Shown here: positions 8,015 to 16,104 of the stretch, one piece after another
Layout of the letters: the number at the start of each line of letters is the position of its first letter
Numbering within the stretch: the first letter of the stretch is position 1
Origin: Opitutaceae bacterium
GTDB lineage: Bacteria > Verrucomicrobiota > Verrucomicrobiia > Opitutales > Opitutaceae
Assembly (NCBI GenBank): GCA_024711005.1
Contig: JANJTQ010000281.1
Coordinates: forward strand, 1-45,112
DNA: 45,112 nt
Direction: 5' to 3'
The notes under the pieces: generated by a model
The model's database searches: none
Told to the model about the DNA's origin: nothing
Seen by the model: only the letters and a program-made list of their open reading frames with translations
Translations under genes and position numbers: made by a program

Positions 8015-9091
8015 TTACCTCATCTCCTCCAACGCCGAGGCCAACGCCAACGCGGCCCGTTCGCGCGCGGGAGTCTCGGGGAGCGAGGCGAGAAACGCCG
8101 ATGCAGCCGCCGAATTGCGCCGCGACCAGGTGCCCACCAGCGTATCGAGCGCCCTCGACATTTGTTCACCACTAGGAAGCGCCATCACCCATGCGGCGGC
8201 CCCGGACGGATCGGTCTCCGCCCATTTGCCGGCGACAGTCGCGACCAGTTCCGGGTCGTGATGCCTTGCAACGAAAGCCGCCGCAAGAGCGGGCTCGGCC
8301 TCCGTCCAGCGATAAGCCATCTGCTCAAGCGCCCGCTCCTTGGCCGGCCCCTCGGGCAGGGCTTTCATCCAACCGACCGCTTGCTTCACCTCTCTGCCGG
8401 ACCACACCGACGACACCTGCCCGAGCAAATCAACCATGTCGGCATCGGCCTGCGAGCCACCCGGGCTCGTCTGCACCAACAACACCAGAAGCCCGGCGGC
8501 CGTCGCGGGATCCCGGTCCGCCCACGCGCGAAAAAATGGACCATAGATCTCCTTGCGGCTGTTTTCCGGGAGGTGCCGCTCGGCCCACAGGAGCATGTCC
8601 TCGGGCTTCCGGGCGGCCATCGCCCGCGCAAGGATATCGCGAGCCGCCTGCTGGAGCGGATCGGACACGTTGCGACTTCCAAACCAGGTCAGTGCGGCGA
8701 TGAGGTCTTTCGCCGCCCATTCTTTCAACAGCGCCTCGCGAGCCGCCGCTCGGCGATCCTCCGCCCACAGCGCATCAATCTGGCCAAGCATCGCGGCAAT
8801 CTCGGCGATCTTGACGCCCGAGGCCCATGCTCCCGGCGTCGGCTCAACGGACGCTTCGGACAAACCGCGAGCGCCGGCATCGCCAGGGCGTCCGGCGCTC
8901 GCGGCTGGAATCAAACGCCCGGACGGTTCGACAAAGTGCGGGATAGCGGGGTGTTCAGAGTTGCGATGAAGAGTCAAACGCCACCCGCATAGCAGCGCCG
9001 CCGGAAGGGCGACCCATGGGAGGGCTTTGCCGAGAACCCGCCGCCCGGGAGCGGCGACGACCAATCCGACGGATGCTTTGCGAAGTCTCAT
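8015..9091 (-). CDS. Predicted exported protein with degenerate W..DP..A repeats
   Basis: Not assigned to a named family. With the ATG at 9091 the product is 358 residues, with a basic N-terminus and a hydrophobic segment (WVALPAALLCGW) that could be a signal or anchor. The body contains repeats of about 30 residues with a tryptophan, a D-P and a short L-P-G segment: WADRDPATAAGLL, WMKALPEGPAKERALEQ, WAETDPSGAAAWVMALPSG. This is consistent with an alpha-helical solenoid. Similar repeat proteins occur in Verrucomicrobiota, often near sigma/anti-sigma genes, but none is visible here. The frame is open to 9190; the upstream part overlaps an inverted repeat and looks non-coding. Function unknown. 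Confidence 0.75.
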   Translation of the reverse strand: MRLRKASVGLVVAAPGRRVLGKALPWVALPAALLCGWRLTLHRNSEHPAIPHFVEPSGRLIPAASAGRPGDAGARGLSEASVEPTPGAWASGVKIAEIAAMLGQIDALWAEDRRAAAREALLKEWAAKDLIAALTWFGSRNVSDPLQQAARDILARAMAARKPEDMLLWAERHLPENSRKEIYGPFFRAWADRDPATAAGLLVLLVQTSPGGSQADADMVDLLGQVSSVWSGREVKQAVGWMKALPEGPAKERALEQMAYRWTEAEPALAAAFVARHHDPELVATVAGKWAETDPSGAAAWVMALPSGEQMSRALDTLVGTWSRRNSAAASAFLASLPETPARERAALALASALEEMR

Positions 9092-9132
9092 GGTGGAAGA
9101 AAGAAAAGTCCTCGGGCGATCCGAACTCCAAT

Positions 9133-9209
9133 CGTAGGGCCGTCGCTTGCGGCGTGCCTCCGTGGCACCTTGCGACCCAAATCGGCACACCGCGTGCGGC
9201 GGCCCTACG
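9133..9209. repeat. Intergenic inverted repeat (CGTAGGGCCG ends)
   Basis: Bases 9133-9146 (CGTAGGGCCGTCGC) and 9196-9209 (GCGGCGGCCCTACG) are inverted with 13 of 14 matches. A smaller inner hairpin pairs GTGCC at 9154-9158 with GGCAC at 9164-9168. It lies between the GH16 gene ending at 9292 and the repeat-protein start at 9091. It differs in sequence from the 841/4561 repeat, so it belongs to another family, possibly a REP-like dispersed hairpin. Confidence 0.7.
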
Positions 9210-9291
9210 GTTCGAAACAGAACTTAAAAAAACCGCCGGTGACCGGGCCGGATCGCGAATCGCGCTCCGACCAGGTCGCCGACGAGGAGGA

Positions 9292-12200
9292 TCACGGGGT
9301 GATCGTGAGATTGTCGAAGGTGGCCGTACAGAGCTGCGTCGTGTCGCGGCTGGTCACCGCGAGACCGATGAGCGTCGATGAGTTCATCGTAAACTCCTGC
9401 GGGACGTCCACCTGCGTCCAGTTGACTCCGTCCACCGAGGTGTACCCGGTGAACACGTTGCCCACTCGAGTGACCCGCACCCAGTTGTTCGGCGCGGTGT
9501 TCAACGAGCCGCCCGCGTAGGTGGTGTGCCACGCGCCTTGCGTGATTCGTTTCTGCAGACGGAAGCCATTCCCCGGAGTGACCATCATCATCACATAGCG
9601 TGCTCCGGTGGAGGTGCTCTCACGGACCATGACGCCCGCCTTCGCCCATGCGTTGGTGTTCTCCTGCGAGGTCACCCGCACTCGGATGTCGCAGTCACCG
9701 CTGGCGGCCATCCGCGCGAAGTGAAACGAATCCGTGCCGCCGGAAATGTCCGCGCCCGCCGCCTGGATGCTATACAGGCCACCCGAGTGGCTGGTCGTCC
9801 CGGCGAGCCCCACCGAGCCGATGTCACCCGACGTGAGGCTGTAGGTCGGAACGAATACCGGGAACGCGCTGGCCGCGACCTCGGCGTTGGTGATGCGCAC
9901 CTCGTCGATCAAGCCGCGCAATTCATACCGGAACGGGAATCGCGTCGTCGTGCCGGCTCCAAGCTTGTTGGAAACGCTTCCGCTCAGATCGGCGGCCACG
10001 GTGGCCGTGCCGATCTGGTTGGCCGACGAGGCGCCGGCGCCGAGCTTCGTCCAGTAGAGCTTCAGATTCCCCGTGGTCCCGCCCGAACCGTTGTAGGCCA
10101 CCGCCACGTGATACCAGTTGTTGGCCACGAACGCGTGCGTCCCGGTCGTAGGGATCGGCGCGGAGAACGAAGCCGTCCCGTCGTAGAACGACAACGTACC
10201 GGCGTTGACTCGGAAGAGAAAACCCCGCGTGACGTCTCCGTCGTGCGACAGGATATTCTGCTCGCCGGCCGTAGTGCTGATCGAGATCAGCGCCTCGTAG
10301 GTGAACGCGCCGTCGGAGCCCTGCAGCGCGGACTGCGCCACGTTGGACGCGGTGAGCGCGCCACCGCCAATCGACGAGGTTGCGGTGTGGTAGGTGTTGT
10401 CTCCGGAAGCCAGCACGTCGAACGCCGTGCCGTATCCCGAATACCCGGTCGCGCCGTAGCCGCCCGATCCGGTGCCGTCGCGGCCGGCCGCGCCGCCAGT
10501 GTTGGTGAGGTTCAACGCGGTGCCGCCGGAGCCTTGGTTAACGAAGGTACCGGATGCCACGTCGAAGTTGTAGTGCGCCAGCAACGGACCGGACGGCGCC
10601 GTGATCGGGGCCACGGTGACGTTGTCGAAGAGCGCGCGTGACAGAGACCCCGTCACGTTGCTGCTCGACGCCAGGCCCACGTAGACGCTGGACCCCATGG
10701 AGATCGTCGTGGGCGACCCGACTTGCGACCACGTCGTTCCGTTGGACGACTTGAATGCGGTCAACGTGTTGCCGACGCGTTGCAGCCGCACCCAGTTGTT
10801 GGGCGCGGTATAGAGACTCGAACCAGTGGAGACCGCGGCGGCATCCACCGCGGTCCGCGTGCTGAAGCGGAAGCCGTTGGTCGCGGGCGTCGCCGCCATC
10901 AATGCGTAACGCGAGCCCGGCGTCAGATCCTCGCGAACCATCACGCCCGCCTTGGCCATGCCGTTGGTGTTGGTCTGGAAGGTCACACGGGCGGAGATGT
11001 CGAAGTCGCCCGAGATCGACTGCCGCACAAACCGGAAGGCGTCCGCCGTGCCGGCGATGTCGTTGCCCGATCCGTGCACGCTGAACACGCCCGCCGAATG
11101 CATCGCCAGACCTCCGGCCGACACCGCACCGAGGTCGGCGGTCGTCCACGGCGATGGCACGCTGCTGACAGGGGCCGTACGCGTGCCGTTCCAGGCGCGG
11201 ACGTAATCGACTTCAACGGTCTGGTTGTGCACCTGCGAACCCGGAGTATTGCCGTCCCACCCGCCGAGTTGCAGCGAGAGGATGAAATACGCCGGGACGT
11301 TCATCACCCGGGAGCTCACGTATTCGCCGGTCTGCACGCCGTCGATGTAGAAGACCAGCCGGCCCGCCTCCCAATACACGCCGTAGGTGTGGAAGTCCCC
11401 CGCGATCGCAGGGAAGGGAATCTTGCCCCAGCCGGTCGTCTTGTGATCGGTACCATACCCGTCCCAGTGCAGAGTGTGGCTGTTCACGTTGTCGCCCCAG
11501 ATTCCGAGAGTCTCCATCACGTCAATCTCCATGCCGCCGTTGTAGGTGGTCGACGTGTTGCCCCAGTCGTCCTTCACGTCGAGCGTCGCGGCGGAACCGT
11601 GGTTGACTCCCTCATACGACGAGCCCCACCGCACGGAAGAGTCCTCGGTCGCGGTGTAGGCCACGCCGTTGATAATCAGCTGCGGCCGATCCGCCGCGTT
11701 GACCGCCTCCCGACTATGGAAGCTGATCAACTTCGTTCGCATGAACGTGTCCGCCAGGGCGAAACCAATGCGCTTGTCGCCGGCCATCTCTTGCGCGACG
11801 TAGCCCGTGACGTCGAACGTGACCTCTGAGCCGACCGTGTAGGGCTGATTGTAACGCTGGCCCAGCCAGACGGGATCGGGGGTGGGCTTGTTGTTCCAGG
11901 TGATCGTCGACTCGGTCCACGAGTCGTCGGCGACCTTCATGAGCACCACGTTGTTTTCACCGCCGGACTCGAACGACGAAACCTTCAGCTTCAGCGAGGC
12001 GCTGGAGATCGTCCCGGGGTTAACTCCCGTGAGGTCGAATTTCAGGAAGGAACGGCGATACGCGCCCCCCCAACCATAATCGCCGCGATCCGGCATCAGC
12101 CAAAACGCGGGCCAAAGACCCTTTACGGCGGGATACTTTATCCGCGCCTCCATGTAACCGTATTGCTGACGGTAGTTGAAGAAGGTGCTGACCTCGCCGG

Positions 12201-12546
12201 TGGCGTAGCTGAAGGCTTTGCCGCCATACGAGACGGCACGCTGCTCCGACTTCAGTTTCAAGGTGCCGGCCGAGGCCGTGATGTTCCCAGGGGCGTTTCC
12301 GCCGCTCCCGGCGATGCCCACATGGTGCGTTCCCATGCGCCACTTGGTTCCGTCCAGCGTGGTTCCGTTGAACTCGTCCTGAAACGTCAACGTCCAGTTG
12401 CCAGGGACGCCGACCGGAGTCTGCGCGACGCCGCCGGAGGTCAAAGCCATCATTCCAAACAAAGCGGCCGCCATCTTTGGCGATCGGCCACGCGGCAGCG
12501 AACGGACACGACGCCGCGAATCCAATCCAACAGAGGATAGTTTCAT
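9292..12546 (-). CDS. Secreted GH16 glycoside hydrolase with inserted, permuted DNRLRE/CBM96-like module and three C-terminal lectin-like modules
   Basis: Protein of 1084 residues from the ATG at 12546. A signal peptide (MMALTSGGVAQ) ends near residue 42. GH16 starts at WTLTFQDEFNG (51) and runs to about 455; the catalytic motif is EIDVME, with nucleophile Glu340, Asp342 and acid/base Glu345. Between WPAFWLMPDR and GGMEIDVME there is an extra ~170-residue insert (about 161-330) made of DNRLRE/CBM96-like segments in permuted order: FLKFDLTG, TITWNNKP and RPQLIING come before TATEDSSVRWG and LDVKDDWG. Then follow a DUF1349-like sandwich (~470-645), a LamG-like domain (~655-870) and a second DUF1349-like sandwich (~900-1084). 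GH16 enzymes cleave beta-1,3 or beta-1,4 glucans and galactans; given the neighbours agar- or carrageenan-like galactans are plausible. The frame stays open to 12852, but the signal peptide fixes the start. Confidence 0.92.
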   Translation of the reverse strand: MKLSSVGLDSRRRVRSLPRGRSPKMAAALFGMMALTSGGVAQTPVGVPGNWTLTFQDEFNGTTLDGTKWRMGTHHVGIAGSGGNAPGNITASAGTLKLKSEQRAVSYGGKAFSYATGEVSTFFNYRQQYGYMEARIKYPAVKGLWPAFWLMPDRGDYGWGGAYRRSFLKFDLTGVNPGTISSASLKLKVSSFESGGENNVVLMKVADDSWTESTITWNNKPTPDPVWLGQRYNQPYTVGSEVTFDVTGYVAQEMAGDKRIGFALADTFMRTKLISFHSREAVNAADRPQLIINGVAYTATEDSSVRWGSSYEGVNHGSAATLDVKDDWGNTSTTYNGGMEIDVMETLGIWGDNVNSHTLHWDGYGTDHKTTGWGKIPFPAIAGDFHTYGVYWEAGRLVFYIDGVQTGEYVSSRVMNVPAYFILSLQLGGWDGNTPGSQVHNQTVEVDYVRAWNGTRTAPVSSVPSPWTTADLGAVSAGGLAMHSAGVFSVHGSGNDIAGTADAFRFVRQSISGDFDISARVTFQTNTNGMAKAGVMVREDLTPGSRYALMAATPATNGFRFSTRTAVDAAAVSTGSSLYTAPNNWVRLQRVGNTLTAFKSSNGTTWSQVGSPTTISMGSSVYVGLASSSNVTGSLSRALFDNVTVAPITAPSGPLLAHYNFDVASGTFVNQGSGGTALNLTNTGGAAGRDGTGSGGYGATGYSGYGTAFDVLASGDNTYHTATSSIGGGALTASNVAQSALQGSDGAFTYEALISISTTAGEQNILSHDGDVTRGFLFRVNAGTLSFYDGTASFSAPIPTTGTHAFVANNWYHVAVAYNGSGGTTGNLKLYWTKLGAGASSANQIGTATVAADLSGSVSNKLGAGTTTRFPFRYELRGLIDEVRITNAEVAASAFPVFVPTYSLTSGDIGSVGLAGTTSHSGGLYSIQAAGADISGGTDSFHFARMAASGDCDIRVRVTSQENTNAWAKAGVMVRESTSTGARYVMMMVTPGNGFRLQKRITQGAWHTTYAGGSLNTAPNNWVRVTRVGNVFTGYTSVDGVNWTQVDVPQEFTMNSSTLIGLAVTSRDTTQLCTATFDNLTITP
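11557..12066 (-). other. Inserted circularly permuted DNRLRE/CBM96-like module in GH16 copy A
   Basis: Codes for about residues 161-330 of the GH16 protein. In ordinary DNRLRE/CBM96 modules the N-terminal part (AtaDayVr...NyG...LxVk) precedes the RRxYLKFDL segment, and the domain ends in a strand like PQLVVTY. Here the order is RRSFLKFDL, TITWNNKP, RPQLIING, then directly TATEDSSVRWG and LDVKDDWG. The old N- and C-termini are joined and new termini open in the loop before FLKFDL, exactly where the GH16 chain enters and leaves. Confidence 0.75.
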
Positions 12547-12602
12547 TTTGGGGGGTATGGGTTGAGGGGTGAGCCTGCACTCTACCGGAACGCCACCGCG
12601 AC

Positions 12603-12642
12603 GTGTTAGCGTTTCGCTGATCCCAAATATGGCGATTCCTGA
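12603..12642 (-). promoter_or_regulatory. Conserved 40-bp element upstream of GH16 copy A
   Basis: These 40 bases match 15297-15336, upstream of the other GH16 gene, at about 33 positions without gaps. They lie 56 bases before the start codon. Read on the minus strand the conserved core is TCAGGAAT-GCCA-ATTTG, followed by an AGCG-AAA-CGCT palindrome and CTAACAC. The surrounding non-coding sequence is not similar, so the block is probably a promoter or operator. The palindrome with a central A-rich spacer would fit a LacI-type or similar regulator, but this is inference. Confidence 0.6.
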
Positions 12643-12969
12643 CCGGGCGGGTTGATGCGATCCCGAACGCGCCCTCCGTATCCTTGCAATTGATACTACA
12701 TGCCGCTCCTCTTGCGGTTGCCAGGGGACAACGACGCGCGGTCGCATGAACCGGCGGAGTGAAGTCGCCAATGATGCGTTGTCGCGCACAACCAGGCGCC
12801 CCGGCGTATGCTCGACCAAGGTCACGTGCTCCGGCCCCGAATGCCAGGTCACCAGGTCCGGGCCTCACCGCCACCTTGAATCGGAGCCCAGGCGCTCCGA
12901 CCGCACCGACGTCAACGCTGCTCCACGGAGCTGGCAGATCCCGGGCAGCCGCGGTGATCGCCCCATCCG

Positions 12970-13009
12970 CGAAAAATCAGGGCGCGCCCCGATGGCGGGC
13001 GCGCCCTGA
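12970..13009 (-). terminator. Rho-independent terminator of GH16 copy B
   Basis: Perfect 13-bp inverted repeat, TCAGGGCGCGCCC at 12977-12989 and its complement at 12997-13009, with a 7-base loop. Read on the minus strand the GC-rich stem is followed directly by TTTTTCGC. It begins 37 bases after the stop codon of the GH16 gene at 13047, so the two tandem GH16 genes probably end separately and copy A uses its own promoter. Confidence 0.88.
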
Positions 13010-13046
13010 CATTTGTATCAGATTAAAAACTACCAATCGCCCCTCC

Positions 13047-15257
13047 TCACGGCGTTCCCGCGGGCACCACGCGCACGCCGTCGGCGATCACGTAGCCGTT
13101 GGTTCCCGTCGTGCGGAACTTCACCTCGGCGTTGGCCGGGGAAAGCGGAAACACGCCGAGCAGGGTCCAGGTGTTGCTGTTCTGTTGCTGGTTGACGGTC
13201 ACGGTCACGACCGAGCCGTCCGTTTTGACGATATCGACCGGCACGTTGTTGGCGCGGTTGGCATCGGCCGGCCAGCGCGCATAGACGAGGTGCTCGCCGG
13301 CGGCGGCAATCGCGGGCTTGAAGGAGAACGTCTTGGTGCCCTTGGCGGTGTTGCCGTCGTGCAGGTAGTTCGTCCCAAGATAACCCGGTGTGGAGGATGA
13401 AGCGGTCCAGGTGCCGGTGGCCACGACCGAGGCCGAGTCGGCATTGTCCACGTTGATGATGCCGGAGGTCGGCACGGGCTTGAAGCGCATCGCGTCGGCG
13501 ATCACGTAGCCGTTCGTACCGGTCGTGCGGATGGTCGCCTCCGCGGTAACCACGGCGAGATCATACACGCCGAGGAGGTTCCACTGCCCGCCATTCAACT
13601 GCTGGTTGACGGTCACCGTGGAGACCGGACCGTTGGCGGAGACAATGTCGATGGGCACGTTGGTGGCGCGGTTGGTGTAGGACGTCCAGCGGCCATAGAC
13701 GAGGTATTCTCCGTCCGCCTGCAATGCGGGCAGGTAGGTGAAGGTCTTGGCTCCCTTGGCGGTGTTGCCGTCGTGGGCGTAATTGGAGCCAAGGTAGCCC
13801 GAGTTGGTCGACGAGGTTGCCCAGGTGCCGGTCGTTTCGACATCGGCGCTGTCGGTGTTGTCCACCGTAACCGTGACCGGGGCGGCACGCGTGCCGCTCC
13901 ACGAACGCACCCAGTCCACCTCCATCACTTGGTTGTTCACCTGAGGACCCGGATTGTTGCCGCCCCAGCCGCCCATTTGCAGCGAGAGGAGGAAGTAGGC
14001 CGGCACGCTCATCACGCGCGAATTGGCGTATTCGACGGTCTTGATACCATCGATATAGAAGGCGAGCAGGCCGGGTTCCCAATAGACACCGTAGGTGTGG
14101 AAGCCGTCGGGGGTCGAAGCGTAGTCGATATCTCCCCAGCCGACGGACTTGTGCGAGGTGCCGTAGCCATCCCAGTGGAGAGCGTGCTGGGTGACGTCCG
14201 CACCCCAGATCCCGAGACTCTCCATGATGTCGACTTCCATGCCGCCGTTGAAGGTCGTGGCGGTGTCGCCCCAATCGTCCTTCACCGCGACGTCGACGGC
14301 GTTGCCATAGTTGTTATTCGCCAACGTTCCCCACCTCACCGTGGCGTCCTCGGTCGCAGTGTAAGCGACCCCGTTGATCACGAGTTGCGGGCGATCCGCG
14401 GCGTTGGCCGCCTCACTGCTGTGGAACGCGAGCAGCTTCGTGCGCATGAACGTATCGGCGAGGACGAGGCTGATGACCTTGTCGCCGGACATCTCCTGCG
14501 CGACGTAGCCGGTCACATCGACGGTGATCTCGCTGCCGACGGAAACCTGGTTGTTCCACTTCTGGGCAATCCAGATCGGATTGGGTGTCGGCTTGTTGTT
14601 CCAGGTGATCGTGGACTCGCTCCAGGTGTCGTCGCCGAGCTTCATGGCCACCATGTTGTTGGTACCGCCGGTTTCCATCGACGAGACCTTGAGCTTGAGC
14701 GTGGCGCTGGTGACCGTACCCGGATTCACACCGGTTAAATCAAACTTCAGGTAGGCGCGACGATAAGCGTCCCGCCAGCCATAGCTGGCGCGGTCGGGCA
14801 TGAGCCAGAAGGCCGGCCAGAGACCGGTGACGGCGGGATATTTGATACGCGCTTCGATGTAGCCGTACTGCTGACGATGATTGACGAATGTGCTCACCTC
14901 GCCGGCGGCATAATTGTAGTTCGTGCCGCTGTAGGTGACGGCGCGCTGCTCGCCTTTGATCTTCAACTTGCCATCGGCGACGGTGATGTTCTCCGGCGAG
15001 TTGCCCGCGGAGCCCGCGATGCCGCCGTAGTGTCCGCCGAGACGCCATTTCGTGCCGTCGACCGTGGTGCCGTCGAACTCATCTTGAAACTGCAACGTCC
15101 ATGTACCGGGTACGAACGGTTCAGGGTCAACCGCGTGCAGGGTTCCTCCAAGTGCCAGGGCGCCGATCAGTGCCGCCGTCGTTCGTCGCAGCCGGCACAA
15201 GGGCTGCAAACGGACACGACGTAGCGGTTCTACTCTAACAGGGGGTTTTGTTTTCAT
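13047..15257 (-). CDS. Secreted GH16 glycoside hydrolase with inserted, permuted DNRLRE/CBM96-like module and two golvesin-like C-terminal modules
   Basis: Protein of 736 residues. A basic N-terminus and hydrophobic stretch (ALIGALALGGTLHA) form a signal peptide ending near residue 42. GH16 starts at WTLQFQDEFDG (53); the catalytic motif is EVDIME with Glu341 and Glu346. As in copy A, a ~170-residue insert sits between PAFWLMPDR and GGMEVDIME, with FLKFDL-like (YLKFDLTG), TITWNNKP and RPQLVING before TATEDATVRWG and VAVKDDWG. After the GH16 domain there are two ~130-residue repeats starting VDNTDSADV and VDNADSASV, each with a GYLGxNYxHDGNTAKG motif and ending NGYVIADAxRxxP. These resemble the golvesin/xanthan-lyase C-terminal domain, a probable carbohydrate- or surface-binding module. 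The catalytic parts of copies A and B are close paralogues, but their C-terminal modules are unrelated. Confidence 0.92.
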   Translation of the reverse strand: MKTKPPVRVEPLRRVRLQPLCRLRRTTAALIGALALGGTLHAVDPEPFVPGTWTLQFQDEFDGTTVDGTKWRLGGHYGGIAGSAGNSPENITVADGKLKIKGEQRAVTYSGTNYNYAAGEVSTFVNHRQQYGYIEARIKYPAVTGLWPAFWLMPDRASYGWRDAYRRAYLKFDLTGVNPGTVTSATLKLKVSSMETGGTNNMVAMKLGDDTWSESTITWNNKPTPNPIWIAQKWNNQVSVGSEITVDVTGYVAQEMSGDKVISLVLADTFMRTKLLAFHSSEAANAADRPQLVINGVAYTATEDATVRWGTLANNNYGNAVDVAVKDDWGDTATTFNGGMEVDIMESLGIWGADVTQHALHWDGYGTSHKSVGWGDIDYASTPDGFHTYGVYWEPGLLAFYIDGIKTVEYANSRVMSVPAYFLLSLQMGGWGGNNPGPQVNNQVMEVDWVRSWSGTRAAPVTVTVDNTDSADVETTGTWATSSTNSGYLGSNYAHDGNTAKGAKTFTYLPALQADGEYLVYGRWTSYTNRATNVPIDIVSANGPVSTVTVNQQLNGGQWNLLGVYDLAVVTAEATIRTTGTNGYVIADAMRFKPVPTSGIINVDNADSASVVATGTWTASSSTPGYLGTNYLHDGNTAKGTKTFSFKPAIAAAGEHLVYARWPADANRANNVPVDIVKTDGSVVTVTVNQQQNSNTWTLLGVFPLSPANAEVKFRTTGTNGYVIADGVRVVPAGTP
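14265..14771 (-). other. Inserted circularly permuted DNRLRE/CBM96-like module in GH16 copy B
   Basis: Codes for about residues 163-331 of the GH16 protein. Segment order is the same as in copy A: RRAYLKFDLTG, TITWNNKP, then the C-terminal-type strand RPQLVING followed at once by the N-terminal-type segment TATEDATVRWG, NNYGNAVDV and VKDDWG. Insert boundaries and internal order are identical in both paralogues, so the permutation predates their duplication. Confidence 0.75.
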
Positions 15258-15296
15258 GGGGGTGCGGAAGGAACCCTACTCCGATTCGTGTCGGAA

Positions 15297-15336
15297 GTGT
15301 TAGCGCATCGCCGACCGCAAATGTGGCTATTCCTGA
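15297..15336 (-). promoter_or_regulatory. Conserved 40-bp element upstream of GH16 copy B
   Basis: Counterpart of 12603-12642, about 33 of 40 identical, 39 bases before the ATG at 15257. On the minus strand it reads TCAGGAATAGCCACATTTG, then a GCG-ATG-CGC core and CTAACAC. Between it and the gene is a short leader ending in CACCCCC directly before ATG. Confidence 0.6.
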
Positions 15337-15372
15337 TGTCGCCAGCCGCGATCACGCCGGAAACTCCGCCGC

Positions 15373-16104
15373 TCACCCGCCCGTGTGCACCCGGGCATTC
15401 TCCGTGCGTTCGCGCAGCAACGCACTGAAAGCCGCCTTCTCTTCCGGCGACTGCGGGTGCATGCGTGCGATCACTTCGGGCATCGCCTCGCGCAGCGGAG
15501 ACGTCGCCAGAAAATCCGCCGCCAGCGCCGAATGCCCGCGCGTGCGCAGTCCCGCATACACGTGCAACTCGAACTGCACGCGCAAGGCGTCGTGTTCTTT
15601 TTTCAAGCCCAGCGCATCCAATAGAAACAGGAGCGCCTCCACTGTTGAAAATTGTCCTTCGCCTTGCTGGGTCCGCAGCCAATAGCGGCTCTTGCCCGTC
15701 ATCGGCAGGCTCACCCGCCGCCCCCAGCCTTCGACGGCTTTCTTCATATCCGCCGCCTCGCCCCAACTGCCGTCGAGGAGCAACACCTGCACGTTCTCCG
15801 GCACGGGACCGGCCGGCATCGGCTCACCCAGCGGATGCAAAACCCACACGTCCTTTCCCGGTCGCACCACACTCTCGCGTGTCGGCACGACGTCATGCCG
15901 GTAAACATGAGTCCGAGCGCCCGCAACCACCCGCTGGATGAGATGCCCGGTGCTGCTCGGACGGAAAAATTCCCGCGAATGCATCATCACATCGACAGCC
16001 ACCGGACAGTCCACCGTTCGCAAACCTTCGCACACGCACCAGCGCGGAATCTGCTGGCAACGCGTACAACGCAAAGTGGGATTGTTAACGACGCTTCGGC
16101 CCAT
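15373..16104 (-). CDS. tRNA-uridine aminocarboxypropyltransferase (DTW domain)
   Basis: DTW-domain enzymes transfer the aminocarboxypropyl group of S-adenosylmethionine to uridine in tRNA (acp3U). With the ATG at 16104 the product is 243 residues. A zinc-type cysteine cluster is near the N-terminus (Cys13, 16, 23, 25; CTRCQQIPRWCVCEGL). The DTW signature reads LLLDGSWGEA (Asp111, Trp114), with Ser where Thr is common. The downstream motif RTQQGEGQFSTVEAL is typical of the family. The frame is open to 16305, but the additional 67 residues carry no conserved feature, so the start just before the Cys cluster is preferred. Divergent from the L,D-transpeptidase gene. Confidence 0.88.
   Translation of the reverse strand: MGRSVVNNPTLRCTRCQQIPRWCVCEGLRTVDCPVAVDVMMHSREFFRPSSTGHLIQRVVAGARTHVYRHDVVPTRESVVRPGKDVWVLHPLGEPMPAGPVPENVQVLLLDGSWGEAADMKKAVEGWGRRVSLPMTGKSRYWLRTQQGEGQFSTVEALLFLLDALGLKKEHDALRVQFELHVYAGLRTRGHSALAADFLATSPLREAMPEVIARMHPQSPEEKAAFSALLRERTENARVHTGG

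Larger units (their letters stand above)
12547..13046. other. 500-bp gap between the two GH16 genes
   Basis: From the copy A side it holds a C-rich leader (12547-12572), the 40-bp conserved element (12603-12642) and, next to copy B, a terminator hairpin (12977-13009). The middle (about 12650-12970) is open on the minus strand from a GTG at 12852, with a mildly protein-like stretch (LVEHTPGRLVVRDN), but there is no ribosome-binding site and the frame runs into the GH16 leader. I see no gene I can support. Confidence 0.6.

Noticed and set aside
12547-12852. N-terminal extension of GH16 copy A, or a separate small minus-strand gene, from the GTG at 12852
   Set aside because: A signal peptide directly follows the ATG at 12546. 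The extension covers the conserved 40-bp element and has no ribosome-binding site, although LVEHTPGRLVVRDN looks mildly protein-like.
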